The notes below the pieces were generated by a model. That model was not told where the DNA came from and made no database searches. It was given only the letters and a program-made list of their open reading frames with translations. Below, one piece after another: positions 44,414 to 53,477 of a stretch of DNA of 64,000 nt. Position 1 is the stretch's first letter; every line of letters starts with the position of its first letter. Position numbers and translations under genes: made by a program. Source of the stretch: CAYNWT01 sp964485095 (GTDB lineage: Bacteria > Planctomycetota > Planctomycetia > Planctomycetales > Planctomycetaceae); assembly GCA_964485095.1 (NCBI GenBank), contig CAZAIB010000001.1, positions 62,001 through 126,000 on the forward strand. Direction: 5' to 3'.

Positions 44414-46039
44414 CTACTCCAGACCAAGAACCTTCGCACCCTGTTCGAACACGATATCGACCGGGATTCCCTCGGCTTCCAGTCGTTCGAGATCAGCTTT
44501 CAAAGTTGCTCCGACGAACGCGTTCTTCTCAATGAACTTTGCAGCGGCGGCGTAGTCGCCTTCGCCCTGAAGCTTGAGTAGCACCTGAGTCAATTCCGTT
44601 GCGGCTTTCTTTAGCTGGTCAGGATTGATGCGGTACAAGCCGTCGTCGCCGCGTGTGAAAGCTTCGCGTTCTTTGAAGAAGTTAAAGCGAATCATGTTGG
44701 CTTTGCCGTGAGCACTGCTGGCTCCGAACCGGACCGATCGGAAAATGCTGCTCATGAATGTCACGTAGTAGTCCATGCGTTCGCCTTCGGTCAGTTCGCC
44801 GCTGTCGAGCAACGTGTCGATCATGTATAGGCCCAGAATGTCGGCCTTGCCTTCTTCCAGCGCGCTGCTGTTTTCTCGCAGAGCGTCCCTAACGGTTCCT
44901 TTGCCGGTGATCGTATTCTTGATGCCCAGTCCGTGAGCCACTTCGTGGAACATGGTGTTGCTGAAGAACGCGTTAAACGTGATGTGCTTGCGTTGATCTT
45001 CGACAATCAGGCTGCCAGCCAGTGGAACCAGAATCGTTTCGAACTTGGCCTGCATCGCGTTCTTAAGCTGCAGCCGTCGCGAACCTTTTGCCAGTTGAAC
45101 TTCTTCATCGTTAGGAAGGTTGATGGCGATGGTCTTGGAACCAGCGTTGCAATCGCCCGCGTAGTAAACGACGTCGTACGCGTTTAGATCTGAGTTCAAG
45201 CCCGGGCGTTCTTTCTTGTACTTGTCCTCAACAGGCAGACCTTCCTGCAGCTTCGGCAACATGGCCGCGTACTTGCTAAGCCGCTCGCTCCACTCCATGT
45301 CCTTGATCAAAACGTAGCACTCGTGAGCCGCCTTGTAGCCGAACAACTGGTCCTCGTAAGTTTCGATCGGACCGATGACACAATCGATCTTGTTGGTCTT
45401 CATATCCATCCACAGCATGTCGCTGGGCTGGTAGTCGTCGGTTCGTAGCGCCTTGGCTCGAGCAGTCAGGTACGACTTGAAGCCATCGTCTTCGGCCAGC
45501 TTTGCGGCTTCATCCAGATGGGTCGCCGCCTTACGCGTGAGGAACCCGAAGGCCGCTTTGTAGCCCAGCGAATACAAACGGCCGTCTGAGTTTCGCTTGA
45601 TGATGGTGTAGAGACTGCGGAAGTTCTTTTCGTCTTTTGGATTGTCAGCGATGTGCTTTTCGAACTCTTCCTTCGTCATGTCGGCTGGATAAAAGTTCGC
45701 TCCGGCCGGTTTCTTCCGCGAACCCTCAATGAAGATCGCGTTGTCGTTAAGCCGGTCCCACGGCCCGTAGTTGATGCGGGCAAACTTCTTGAGACCTTTG
45801 TTCTTCTGCGCGCCCAGGAACGAATTCTGGTTGCCATAGGCCTGGCGCCAGAATGTCTGATCCATCAACTTCGCGGCTTCGATCAAGTGACCGAGCATCT
45901 TCTTTTGGTTCGCGCTAAGCGAAGACAGGTCGGCTTCGAGCTTAACGGTGGCGTATTTTCGATTGAGCTTCGCGGCCTTGCCTCTTTGAGCGAGCGCGGG
46001 AGTCACGAGGACAGAAAGCAGAAGAAGAAACCGGATCAT
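44414..46039 (-). CDS. Secreted M49-like (dipeptidyl peptidase III family) metallopeptidase
   Basis: 541 residues with a clean signal peptide (MIRFLLLLSVLVTPALAQ). The zinc site is HEVAHGLG with His365, Glu366 and His369, and the second part EEGKAD at 395-400 gives the glutamate ligand. The middle sequence AGDCNAGSKTIAINLPNDEEV is typical of the M49 fold. It is an exported peptidase, unlike the cytosolic canonical DPP III, probably used to release dipeptides from peptides outside the cytoplasm. Canonical M49 has HELLGH with one more residue; here HEVAH is one shorter. Confidence 0.85.
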   Translation of the reverse strand: MIRFLLLLSVLVTPALAQRGKAAKLNRKYATVKLEADLSSLSANQKKMLGHLIEAAKLMDQTFWRQAYGNQNSFLGAQKNKGLKKFARINYGPWDRLNDNAIFIEGSRKKPAGANFYPADMTKEEFEKHIADNPKDEKNFRSLYTIIKRNSDGRLYSLGYKAAFGFLTRKAATHLDEAAKLAEDDGFKSYLTARAKALRTDDYQPSDMLWMDMKTNKIDCVIGPIETYEDQLFGYKAAHECYVLIKDMEWSERLSKYAAMLPKLQEGLPVEDKYKKERPGLNSDLNAYDVVYYAGDCNAGSKTIAINLPNDEEVQLAKGSRRLQLKNAMQAKFETILVPLAGSLIVEDQRKHITFNAFFSNTMFHEVAHGLGIKNTITGKGTVRDALRENSSALEEGKADILGLYMIDTLLDSGELTEGERMDYYVTFMSSIFRSVRFGASSAHGKANMIRFNFFKEREAFTRGDDGLYRINPDQLKKAATELTQVLLKLQGEGDYAAAAKFIEKNAFVGATLKADLERLEAEGIPVDIVFEQGAKVLGLE

Positions 46040-46276
46040 TTGTTGCTCCGAGTTGTGCGTTGATTAATCGTCTGCCAACGATTGTTGCGAACCGCCGCAC
46101 CGGATGCCACTTGGCAAAAGCTCAGGTTTCAAAAAAGCGGCCGCTCCGAACCAAAAGACCAGCGGTGCGTCAGCTTCGGAAAACCTGTGGGTAATCGGGG
46201 CAACTCGTGATTTACCAAATCGCCCGCACACTTACGCTACAATCTACCAGTCACGAGGTCTCGATGGAGAGAACCA

Positions 46277-47446
46277 ATACACTCACCACTCCGCCACATT
46301 CTTGTTCTGTTCATCCTAAGCACCACCTGCGTACTCGGTGAGTGTCAGGAACCGCAGCGCAAATCTCGACTGGTCGGATACTTCCCTGGCTGGTCAGGTT
46401 ACGGAACGCAGTATTCTGTCAGCGACATTCCAGCCGACAAACTGACGCACGTCATTTATGCGTTCGCGAAAGTCAGCAAAGATGGAACGCTGACGTTTGG
46501 CGATGAGAAGCTCGACATCAAGGGTCTGCGAAAACAGCCGGGCCAGTTCCAACAATTCCGCGTGATGAAGAAGAAGCATCCGCAGCTGCGGTGTCTCATC
46601 AGTGTGGGTGGATGGACATGGTCGGAACACTTCAGTGACGTCGCAGCAACCAAGGCATCTCGAGAGAAGTTCGCCGCGTCCGCGGTCGTGTTCCTTAAGA
46701 CGCACGGCTTTGATGGATTGGATATCGACTGGGAATTCCCCGTCCGCGGCGGAGACTCAGACAACAAACATCGACCAGCAGACAAACAGAACCTCACGTT
46801 TCTGGTTCAGGAACTCCGCCGTCAGTTCAACAATGAAAACAAGAATTGGCTGATCACAGTCGCAACCGGAACCGTTGCCAATCACTACGAGAACCTGGAC
46901 CTGAAGGGCCTTGGCCAACACGCGAGCTGGCTGAACCTGATGGCCTACAACATGAGCGGCACGTGGAGCGAAGTGACCAACTTTCATACTCCACTGCACG
47001 CCGTCGCGGCCGAACCAGCAGCCGCCAAAGATGCGCCCAGTGTTGCCGCCGCAGTGGATGCTTATCTGGCTGCCGGTGTTCCACCGAACAAGATTGTGGT
47101 CGGCGGAGCCCTTTACGGCCGCGCGTTTCGTGGCGTGAATCGCAAGAGCGACGGGCTATTCCAAACGTTCGATTCGAAATCAAAAGAACCCAGCGGTATC
47201 CCGTTCCACAAGATCCAGTCGCTAAAAGATGATGGCTGGGAACGCCATTGGAACAAACAAGCGCGTGTTCCGTGGTTGTTCAATTCGAAACAACGCGTGT
47301 GGATCGCGTACGACGACCCGCAGTCGCTGACCGAAAAAGCAAAGTACATTCAGTCGAAGAAGCTTGGCGGCATGATGCTTTGGAGCCTCAGTAGTGACGA
47401 CAAACAGCACTCGTTGGTAAACGCCGTCTACGACGTGCTGAAATAG
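46277..47446 (+). CDS. GH18 chitinase, secreted, with noncanonical ATA start
   Basis: Catalytic signature DGLDIDWE (Asp146, Asp149, Asp151, Glu153) and LVGYFPGWSGYG at the barrel start identify GH18. SYNxSGTW-like LMAYNMSGTWSE and MMLWSLSSDD close the barrel. The barrel and a signal peptide (HSPLRHILVLFILSTTCVLGECQ) share one frame, open back to a TGA at 46208, but no ATG, GTG or TTG exists before 46562, which would cut off a third of the barrel. A GGAGAG site at 46266-46271 stands five bases before ATA 46277, so ATA is the likeliest start, or a mutated ATG. A frameshift from ATG 46264 is an alternative. Exported enzyme for chitin or GlcNAc polymers. Confidence 0.75.
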   Translation: MHSPLRHILVLFILSTTCVLGECQEPQRKSRLVGYFPGWSGYGTQYSVSDIPADKLTHVIYAFAKVSKDGTLTFGDEKLDIKGLRKQPGQFQQFRVMKKKHPQLRCLISVGGWTWSEHFSDVAATKASREKFAASAVVFLKTHGFDGLDIDWEFPVRGGDSDNKHRPADKQNLTFLVQELRRQFNNENKNWLITVATGTVANHYENLDLKGLGQHASWLNLMAYNMSGTWSEVTNFHTPLHAVAAEPAAAKDAPSVAAAVDAYLAAGVPPNKIVVGGALYGRAFRGVNRKSDGLFQTFDSKSKEPSGIPFHKIQSLKDDGWERHWNKQARVPWLFNSKQRVWIAYDDPQSLTEKAKYIQSKKLGGMMLWSLSSDDKQHSLVNAVYDVLK

Positions 47447-47505
47447 CCGCGTTGGCCCTGTACGATTACGCTTCGTACTTCACTTTCCTATCGTCTGAAC
47501 AACCA

Positions 47506-47949
47506 ATGCAAATCTGGGTCGATGCCGACGCCTGTCCTGGTTCCGTCAAGGACATCCTGTTTCGAGCCGCTAAGCGGTGCGAACTTCCCGTCACTTTGGT
47601 GGCGAATCAATCGATTTCGGTTCCACAGTCGGACTTCATCAAGTGCATTGTTGTCGCTCACGGAGCGGACGTCGCTGACACTCACATTGTCGAGATCATG
47701 TCGGAAGGCGACCTGGTAGTAACAGCCGACATTCCCCTGGCCGATCGCGTCATTAAGAAAGGCGGGTTCGCTCTTAATCCGCGCGGCGAAGTGTTGGACA
47801 AGGACAACATCGGTTCTCGCTTAGCGATGCGCAACCTGATGGAGAGCGTTCGCAGCAGCGGCATGCCAACACCTGGACCAAAACCGTTCGGTCAGAAGGA
47901 CACGCAAGCGTTTGCTAATTCGCTGGACCGAATTTTGTGGGGTGGGTAG
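47506..47949 (+). CDS. YaiI/YqxD (DUF188) family protein
   Basis: 147 residues from ATG 47506. Family signature is complete: MQIWVDADACPGSVKDIL, VTLVANQSISVPQS, GDLVVTADIPLADRVI, ALNPRGEVLDKDNI and the late GPKPFGQKDTQAFANSLDRIL. A NYN/PIN-like nuclease fold with Asp residues in the first strand; biochemical role unproven. The frame extends upstream to 47452 but the family begins at this ATG. Confidence 0.93.
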   Translation: MQIWVDADACPGSVKDILFRAAKRCELPVTLVANQSISVPQSDFIKCIVVAHGADVADTHIVEIMSEGDLVVTADIPLADRVIKKGGFALNPRGEVLDKDNIGSRLAMRNLMESVRSSGMPTPGPKPFGQKDTQAFANSLDRILWGG

Positions 47950-47989
47950 GGGCACCCCCGGAGTTCACGCTCTCTTTGGAATCATAGTC

Positions 47990-48193
47990 ATGGGCTTAAC
48001 GCGACACAGGTTTATCGTCTTGTTAGTTTGCGGAACCGGGCTGATTGCGATTGGCCATGGCGTTGACAGCCAGGTGTTGCTCGCAGTTGTGGGCGTTGGA
48101 CTGGTTGGTTTGAGCTGGCTGCTCGAACTAAGTTACGCCGCGGTTCGGCACTTGTACGACATCAAAGAGGCAATTAAGCAAAAAGACAACTGA
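47990..48193 (+). CDS. Small two-helix membrane protein
   Basis: 67 residues from ATG 47990. Two helices (FIVLLVCGTGLIAIGHG and VLLAVVGVGLVGLSWLLELSYAA) with a basic N-terminus and a charged tail KEAIKQKDN. No family recognised. Followed ten bases later by the TPR membrane protein, so an operon is likely. Confidence 0.6.
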   Translation: MGLTRHRFIVLLVCGTGLIAIGHGVDSQVLLAVVGVGLVGLSWLLELSYAAVRHLYDIKEAIKQKDN

Positions 48194-48202
48194 GTTGATC
48201 CA

Positions 48203-49207
48203 ATGAGCGAATCAAAAGCGCGCAAGAAACCGGTCCAGCTGCGAAAACGGTTCATCATCGTTCCGGCACTCGCGCTGTTGGCACTGCTGACGCACGCTGG
48301 CTTCATCCAGATTCAGGAGTACGTTTCCGCTCAGAAGGCAGCGAGATGGGACGCTTATCAAACGGCTCGCGACAAGGGTGAGCTTGAAACGGCCCTTAAG
48401 ATCCTTAACGAAGTCATTGACGATACAGAACCGGCTGGTCAGGACCGTTACCGACTCTGGCGGGCCGAACTAAACCACGAACTCGGAAACGCCGACGCTG
48501 CTTTCGATGAGCTGGACGACCTTATCAAGGTCGATGAATCGACTGGTGCTATCAGATATCGCGCCACCCTGCACTACCGTGCGGGACGAATGAAAGAAGC
48601 GGTTCGCGACATAGAACTTCTTCCCACCGTGGCCCGCGACGTAGACGACTATGGTTTGTTGGGTGTGTGTAAACTGTCGGAGCCCGATGAGGCGATTAAG
48701 ATCCTTACGGAGGGGATCGAGCACTTCGAACCCTTGACCAAAAAGGACCACTATTGGAGTGTCAAAGAAACCCTTCCAAAGCTGTACGACTTGCGAGCCA
48801 CGGCGTACATGCTTGCACGGGACCCCGAAGCGGCCCTGCAGGATTTAAACGTCGTTGTAGATGCGGGATCACCGTCCGCGACCACACTGGCAATTAGAGC
48901 CAGAACGCTGGCAGAGCTTGGGCAAATTGATGAGGCCACGATCGACCTGCACAACGCGTTGACCCTCGAAGAAGAATCGGCATTTCTAGTAAACACCCGA
49001 GCGATCATCCAAATTGCTAAACACGATTTCAGGGCGGCTCAGAAGACCTTAGAACAATGCCTCCAGAAGTTTCCGGACGATAAACAGGCCAAAACAACGT
49101 TATCGCTGATTCGAGTTGGCAACGGCGAAGGGACAGAGGATGAAAAATCCAAGGCGTGGGGCTTCGTGCTGGAACAGGCCCTTCGTGAGAAGGCGGAGGC
49201 TCCGTGA
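48203..49207 (+). CDS. Membrane-anchored TPR protein
   Basis: 334 residues. Basic N-terminus, one helix (FIIVPALALLALLTHAGFI) and then tandem TPR-like pairs from about residue 50 to 310, for example GELETALKILNEVIDD, GRMKEAVRDIELLP, ARDPEAALQDLNVVVDAG and GQIDEATIDLHNALTL. It probably scaffolds a protein complex on the membrane. Partner of the small two-helix protein before it. Confidence 0.8.
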   Translation: MSESKARKKPVQLRKRFIIVPALALLALLTHAGFIQIQEYVSAQKAARWDAYQTARDKGELETALKILNEVIDDTEPAGQDRYRLWRAELNHELGNADAAFDELDDLIKVDESTGAIRYRATLHYRAGRMKEAVRDIELLPTVARDVDDYGLLGVCKLSEPDEAIKILTEGIEHFEPLTKKDHYWSVKETLPKLYDLRATAYMLARDPEAALQDLNVVVDAGSPSATTLAIRARTLAELGQIDEATIDLHNALTLEEESAFLVNTRAIIQIAKHDFRAAQKTLEQCLQKFPDDKQAKTTLSLIRVGNGEGTEDEKSKAWGFVLEQALREKAEAP

Positions 49208-49322
49208 ATTGTCGTGCGGCTCAGATTGATTGGGGCTCGAAGCCCTTGGTGAACTGAACGCCGTACCTCAGGCCAACAAGTCGGCACCGCACAGCAATCC
49301 AAAGTCGGTTGCGTCCGCCTCT

Positions 49323-49350
49323 GTGAGCGGCAAGGCACTAGCCGCCGGCG
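49323..49350. repeat. REP-like motif copy 2
   Basis: GTGAGCGGCAAGGCACTAGC followed by CGCCGGCG, pairing partly with itself (GCGGC...GCCGC); related to 14438-14465. Confidence 0.55.
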
Positions 49351-49389
49351 GATCATCACGGCAAACGAACATCGCACCAATACCGGGGG

Positions 49390-49417
49390 GGCTATCGCCC
49401 GCTCACGGGCGATAGCC
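49390..49417. repeat. Perfect 12-base-pair hairpin
   Basis: GGCTATCGCCCG and CGGGCGATAGCC enclose the loop CTCA. No T-run follows, and the alkyltransferase-EndoV ATG is 20 bases downstream, so it may be part of a REP element together with the motif at 49323, or affect translation of that gene. Confidence 0.75.
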
Positions 49418-49437
49418 TGATCAAGTACAGTGATGGT

Positions 49438-50442
49438 ATGCCTGCGAAGATGTCCATTCCGAATTTGCACTCAGCCGTGCGTCAGCTAGTCGATAAAATT
49501 CCGCGCGGGCGGGTGACGACTTATGGGGACATTGCTGAGGCGCTTGGTTCTGTTAGTGCGGCGCGGTGGGTGGGTGAGTTTATGGCTCATCATCAACACG
49601 ATAAGAAATGCAATTGCCATCGTGTGGTTCGACGGACGGGCGAGGTGGGCTTGTATGTGACCGGCAACGTGAGCCGGAAGATTGCGGAGCTGATGTCCGA
49701 ACGCGTGGATGTCGATGACGACGGCATGATTGATTTGAAGCGGTATCGGTTCTCGGAGTTCAAAGGGCGACGTCCGTTGGCTCGGTTGCTAAGAATGCAG
49801 GATGAGATTCGTGATCAACTGAAGCTCACGGCTTATCGAGCGAAACCGAAAACGGTTGCTGGCGTTGACCTGTCGTATGAGAAAAAGTCATCCGGTGAGC
49901 CCAACTATGCGTTCGCAACGTACGCGGTTGTGGAACCACGACGTCACGCGCTGGTGAGTTCCCACACGATTCGACGGAGGGTTCGGTTCCCCTACATTGC
50001 CGGGTTCCTGTCGTTTCGCGAGGCTCCAATTCTGTTCGACTTGCTGGACGAGGTCTTGAAGCGCGAACAGTTGGCGGATGTGATTCTTGTCGATGGCAAC
50101 GGCCTGCTGCATCCTCGCCGTGCAGGGATTGCGACGTTTCTGGGTGTGCACTACGACGTCCGCACGGTGGGCGTCGGAAAGTCGCTGCTGTGTGGAACAG
50201 TTCAAGATGATGGTTCTCCCGCGGCGACGCCAAAGCCGATTCGGTTAGATGGGAAACAAGTCGGGTATGCCGTGGGGAACAGCGACAAGTCCAGCCCGAT
50301 CTTTGTTTCGCCCGGTCACCGCATGACGGTGAAGAGCTCGCTGCGAGTGGTTCAGCAGATGTTCGCGAACCACCGCGTTCCGGAACCGATTTTCGAAGCA
50401 GACCGCATTAGCCGGAACGCTGTGAAAGCGGCGAAGAAATAG
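49438..50442 (+). CDS. Fused O6-alkylguanine alkyltransferase-like and endonuclease V protein
   Basis: 334 residues from ATG 49438. N-terminal part (about 1-95) is an alkyltransferase-type DNA-binding domain: IPRGRVTTYGDIAEALG and AARWVGEFMA, with the active-site Cys60 retained in NCHRVV (usual form PCHRV). The C-terminal part (about 120-330) is endonuclease V: VAGVDLSYE, FPYIAGFLSFREAPIL, VILVDGNGLLHPRRAG and VGVGKSLLCG, ending SPGHRMTVKSS. EndoV cuts near deaminated inosine in DNA or RNA. A similar fusion is known from the archaeon Ferroplasma acidarmanus. The two halves would repair alkylated and deaminated bases from one polypeptide. The family halves are clear; activity is inferred. Confidence 0.92.
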   Translation: MPAKMSIPNLHSAVRQLVDKIPRGRVTTYGDIAEALGSVSAARWVGEFMAHHQHDKKCNCHRVVRRTGEVGLYVTGNVSRKIAELMSERVDVDDDGMIDLKRYRFSEFKGRRPLARLLRMQDEIRDQLKLTAYRAKPKTVAGVDLSYEKKSSGEPNYAFATYAVVEPRRHALVSSHTIRRRVRFPYIAGFLSFREAPILFDLLDEVLKREQLADVILVDGNGLLHPRRAGIATFLGVHYDVRTVGVGKSLLCGTVQDDGSPAATPKPIRLDGKQVGYAVGNSDKSSPIFVSPGHRMTVKSSLRVVQQMFANHRVPEPIFEADRISRNAVKAAKK

Positions 50443-50568
50443 TTGGCCATCGTTCGCAGGGTTGGTTTGTCGAGTCCGTTCGCAGGCAAGCCGTGGCCTC
50501 GGCCAGGGGATGCGCCTAAGATGTGGTACGACGCAGCGGTATCGCGTCGGTTCCGAAAGTAGACAGAC

Positions 50569-51792
50569 ATGAGTTCGACAAACACAACCGGGGCGGCGAC
50601 CAGTGCCGTTCCTGATCAATCCGGCCGATTCGGCGATTATGGGCGGCGTTTTGTTCCTGAAACGCTAATGCATGCTCTGGAAGAACTGACGGACCAATAC
50701 CACGCGGTTCGCGAGGATGCTGAGTTCCAGGCTGAGTTCCATCGGTTGCTGAAGGACTTTGTCGGTCGGCCGAACCCGCTGTACTACGCGGAACGCCTGA
50801 CGGAACTGTGCGGTGGGGCAAAGATTTATCTCAAGCGAGAAGATCTGAACCACACTGGCGCGCATAAGATTAACAACACCATCGGGCAGGCGTTGCTGAC
50901 GTTGCGGATGGGGAAGAAACGTATCATCGCGGAAACGGGAGCCGGCCAGCATGGTGTCGCCACCGCCACTGCTTGTGCGAGGTTTGGGTTGGACTGTGTT
51001 GTGTACATGGGCGAAGAGGACATTCGGCGGCAGAAGCTGAATGTGTTCAGCATGCGGACGATGGGCGCGGAAGTTCGTGCGGTGACGTCGGGTTCACGAA
51101 CGCTGCGTGACGCCATCAACGAAGCGATGCGTGATTGGATGTCGTCTGTGGAAACAACGCATTACATCATTGGCTCGGTAGTTGGGCCGCATCCGTTTCC
51201 GATGATGGTTCGAGATTTTCAGTCGGTTATCGGGAAAGAAACGCGCGAGCAGTGTTTGGAAATTGAAGGCCGGCTGCCGGACGAAGTGATCGCGTGTGTG
51301 GGCGGCGGTTCGAACTCGGCCGGCATGTTCCATCCGTTTGTTGATGACAGCAACGTGGTTCTGACTGGTGTCGAGGCGGGTGGTCGCGGCCCGGAATCCG
51401 GCGATCACGCCAGCACACTGACTTACGGTCAGCCAGGCATTCTGCATGGCAGCTACAGTTATGTTCTGCAGGACCGAGACGGCCAGACGGAAGATGTTCA
51501 TTCCATCTCAGCCGGCCTGGACTATCCCGGTGTCGGGCCAGAACACAGCTACTGGAAAGACACCAACCGCGCGAACTATGTGAGTGTAACGGATGATGAA
51601 GCGCTGGAAGCGTTCAAGCTGATGGCTCGAACCGAAGGCATCATCCCGGCTATCGAAACATCGCACGCGATTGCGCACGCGATCAAAGCTGCGAAGAAAC
51701 GTGGCCCGGATGAAATTGTTGTCGTGTGTGAATCGGGTCGTGGCGACAAAGACGTTTATGAAGTCGCTCGATTAACCGGCCAGGAAATCTAG
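50569..51792 (+). CDS. trpB: Tryptophan synthase beta chain
   Basis: 407 residues. PLP lysine is Lys100 in HTGAHKINN. Phosphate cradle GGGSNSAG, LKREDLNHTG, ETGAGQHG and HSISAGLDYPGVGPEHS all match TrpB1. It joins indole and serine to make tryptophan. No trpA is adjacent on either side; alpha may be elsewhere, or indole may be channelled otherwise. The first 20 residues are a Ser/Thr-rich extension. Confidence 0.96.
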   Translation: MSSTNTTGAATSAVPDQSGRFGDYGRRFVPETLMHALEELTDQYHAVREDAEFQAEFHRLLKDFVGRPNPLYYAERLTELCGGAKIYLKREDLNHTGAHKINNTIGQALLTLRMGKKRIIAETGAGQHGVATATACARFGLDCVVYMGEEDIRRQKLNVFSMRTMGAEVRAVTSGSRTLRDAINEAMRDWMSSVETTHYIIGSVVGPHPFPMMVRDFQSVIGKETREQCLEIEGRLPDEVIACVGGGSNSAGMFHPFVDDSNVVLTGVEAGGRGPESGDHASTLTYGQPGILHGSYSYVLQDRDGQTEDVHSISAGLDYPGVGPEHSYWKDTNRANYVSVTDDEALEAFKLMARTEGIIPAIETSHAIAHAIKAAKKRGPDEIVVVCESGRGDKDVYEVARLTGQEI

Positions 51793-52080
51793 CGGCGGAC
51801 TGTTGCCTCGCAGTTCGTTGTCGCATCGGTGACAACGCAAACGGCGACGTGCAAAAAGCGGTTCTCCAACACCTAAAAGTCGTGAACCGATTCACGCTGC
51901 ACAGGCTCCAAAATACAATGATTTAGGCACTATTCCGCACGCTGGACGGTCCATACTATTGAAGTAGACAACTTCTCAAGCAGGGCATGTTCGCGGCTCG
52001 CTCTTCCGACGATTTTGACCTCTCGGTGAACCCTCTTTCGCCGACGTCTTCACTCTCTCGGTTCTTCAAGGAGCAGCATT

Positions 52081-52884
52081 ATGCGATCCCTGGCTGTCAC
52101 TCTTTTGATGCTAGCCATACCACCGAGCGCCTTTGCGCAGGTAGGTAAGGATTCGGAGCTCTGGCAATGGAGTGAGGCTGCCGAACACCACAAGGCTGTT
52201 GTCGAAGTCAAACTGGAAGGCGGAACCGGAACCGGTGTCATTATTCATGTGAATCGTGACAAGCCGGTTGGCAATGGGCATCAGGGTTATTGCCTGACTG
52301 CGTACCACGTGGTCGAAGAAGACAAAGCGAAACGTGAAATCAAGGTGAGGTATCGAGACGACCGTGTCGCTTCGCGTTGCAAGGTTGTTGCGTTCGACAA
52401 AGAACTGGACGTTGCGATCTTGTGGGTTTGGGTTCCCAGCGATGTTGAACCCGCGAAGGTTGCGAGCACAAACATTAAGCCGCGAGAGCGACTTGAGTAC
52501 GCTGGTTTGGGTGGAGGATCGAAGCTGAAGGATCTTCGGCACTTCAAGGGCAAGGCGTCGCTACCGTCGAACTCAAAACGAATCTACGCTGATGTCCCAC
52601 TCCTGCCAGGTGATTCTGGCGGCCCTGTTTTCAACGACAACAAAGAAGTCGTGGGCGTGATTTCCGGCGGTTGGTTTTGGTGGGACGGCGGTGTTGAAGG
52701 GCGGACTGGTTCGAAGATCAGCGCCACCTGGCCCGCGCGTTCGTGCAACACCGCTGCTGTCAGGAAGCTGATGGGCAAGGTGCCGGATTTGCGGTCTCGA
52801 GAGCAGTTGGCTCGAAATGATCGACGAACTGCCAAGCGGTCAACCACGACGAAGAAGTTGGAAATCAAGGTCAACAAGCGGTAG
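52081..52884 (+). CDS. Exported trypsin-like serine protease
   Basis: 267 residues. Signal peptide MRSLAVTLLMLAIPPSAFAQ. Catalytic triad His76 (TAYHVV), Asp110 (KELDVAIL) and Ser179 (LPGDSGGPV) is complete. No PDZ domain, so it is not a DegP-type protease. The last 30 residues are basic and Lys/Thr-rich. GGAG at 52069 sits before the ATG. Likely an extracytoplasmic protease; targets unknown. Confidence 0.92.
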   Translation: MRSLAVTLLMLAIPPSAFAQVGKDSELWQWSEAAEHHKAVVEVKLEGGTGTGVIIHVNRDKPVGNGHQGYCLTAYHVVEEDKAKREIKVRYRDDRVASRCKVVAFDKELDVAILWVWVPSDVEPAKVASTNIKPRERLEYAGLGGGSKLKDLRHFKGKASLPSNSKRIYADVPLLPGDSGGPVFNDNKEVVGVISGGWFWWDGGVEGRTGSKISATWPARSCNTAAVRKLMGKVPDLRSREQLARNDRRTAKRSTTTKKLEIKVNKR

Positions 52885-53026
52885 TGGCGGGCATTGACTT
52901 GTCTGAGAATAGCGTTCGCGGCGTGCGACCGGACCAGAAAAACGAATTTGGAAAAGCGCACTTCAGGGAACGCAGGCCTGCCACGTATGATGAGTAGTGG
53001 CGAGCCGCCCGTTTGTGAGCAACTTG

Positions 53027-53374
53027 ATGTCTGACCAATTCACTGATTACGACGTGGAACCGCGTTCGCCTGAGGTTCCTGAGAATCCGGATTATTCGCG
53101 GACCGAACTTCGCAAGAATCGTCAGCGAATCTTCGCAGCGACCCTGGCCTTCATTGTCGCCTCGTGGGTCTACGTTTTGACAGGCTCAATGGACGCCGGA
53201 GGTGGCGTGGCACTGACCATTATCGCTTTGCTTACGGCCTCAATTTTCCTGTGGCTGTTCGCTTCCAGTTCGTCCACGAAGCTGGACGAAAACTCGGCTG
53301 GAGCCGGCCAGACGGTTGAGCCGCGAACCATGGGCACGATTCTTGGCTACCTGTTCAACGGGTTTAAGAACTAA
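53027..53374 (+). CDS. Hypothetical two-helix membrane protein
   Basis: 115 residues from ATG 53027; an upstream GTG (52997) would add ten residues. Acidic N-terminus (DYDVEPRSPEVPENPDYSR), two helices (IFAATLAFIVASWVYVLTG and VALTIIALLTASIFLWLFA) and a polar tail. No family recognised, although the general build is common among small planctomycete proteins. It precedes bioB by 103 bases. Confidence 0.65.
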   Translation: MSDQFTDYDVEPRSPEVPENPDYSRTELRKNRQRIFAATLAFIVASWVYVLTGSMDAGGGVALTIIALLTASIFLWLFASSSSTKLDENSAGAGQTVEPRTMGTILGYLFNGFKN

Positions 53375-53477
53375 CCGCCGGATGCCTGGGTGAGACTGGT
53401 TCCAGATTTGCGAATTGGCTGGTCGAAACCGCTTGTCGGAACAGATACACTGCTGCCTTCATTCAGGCGGAGTACCG

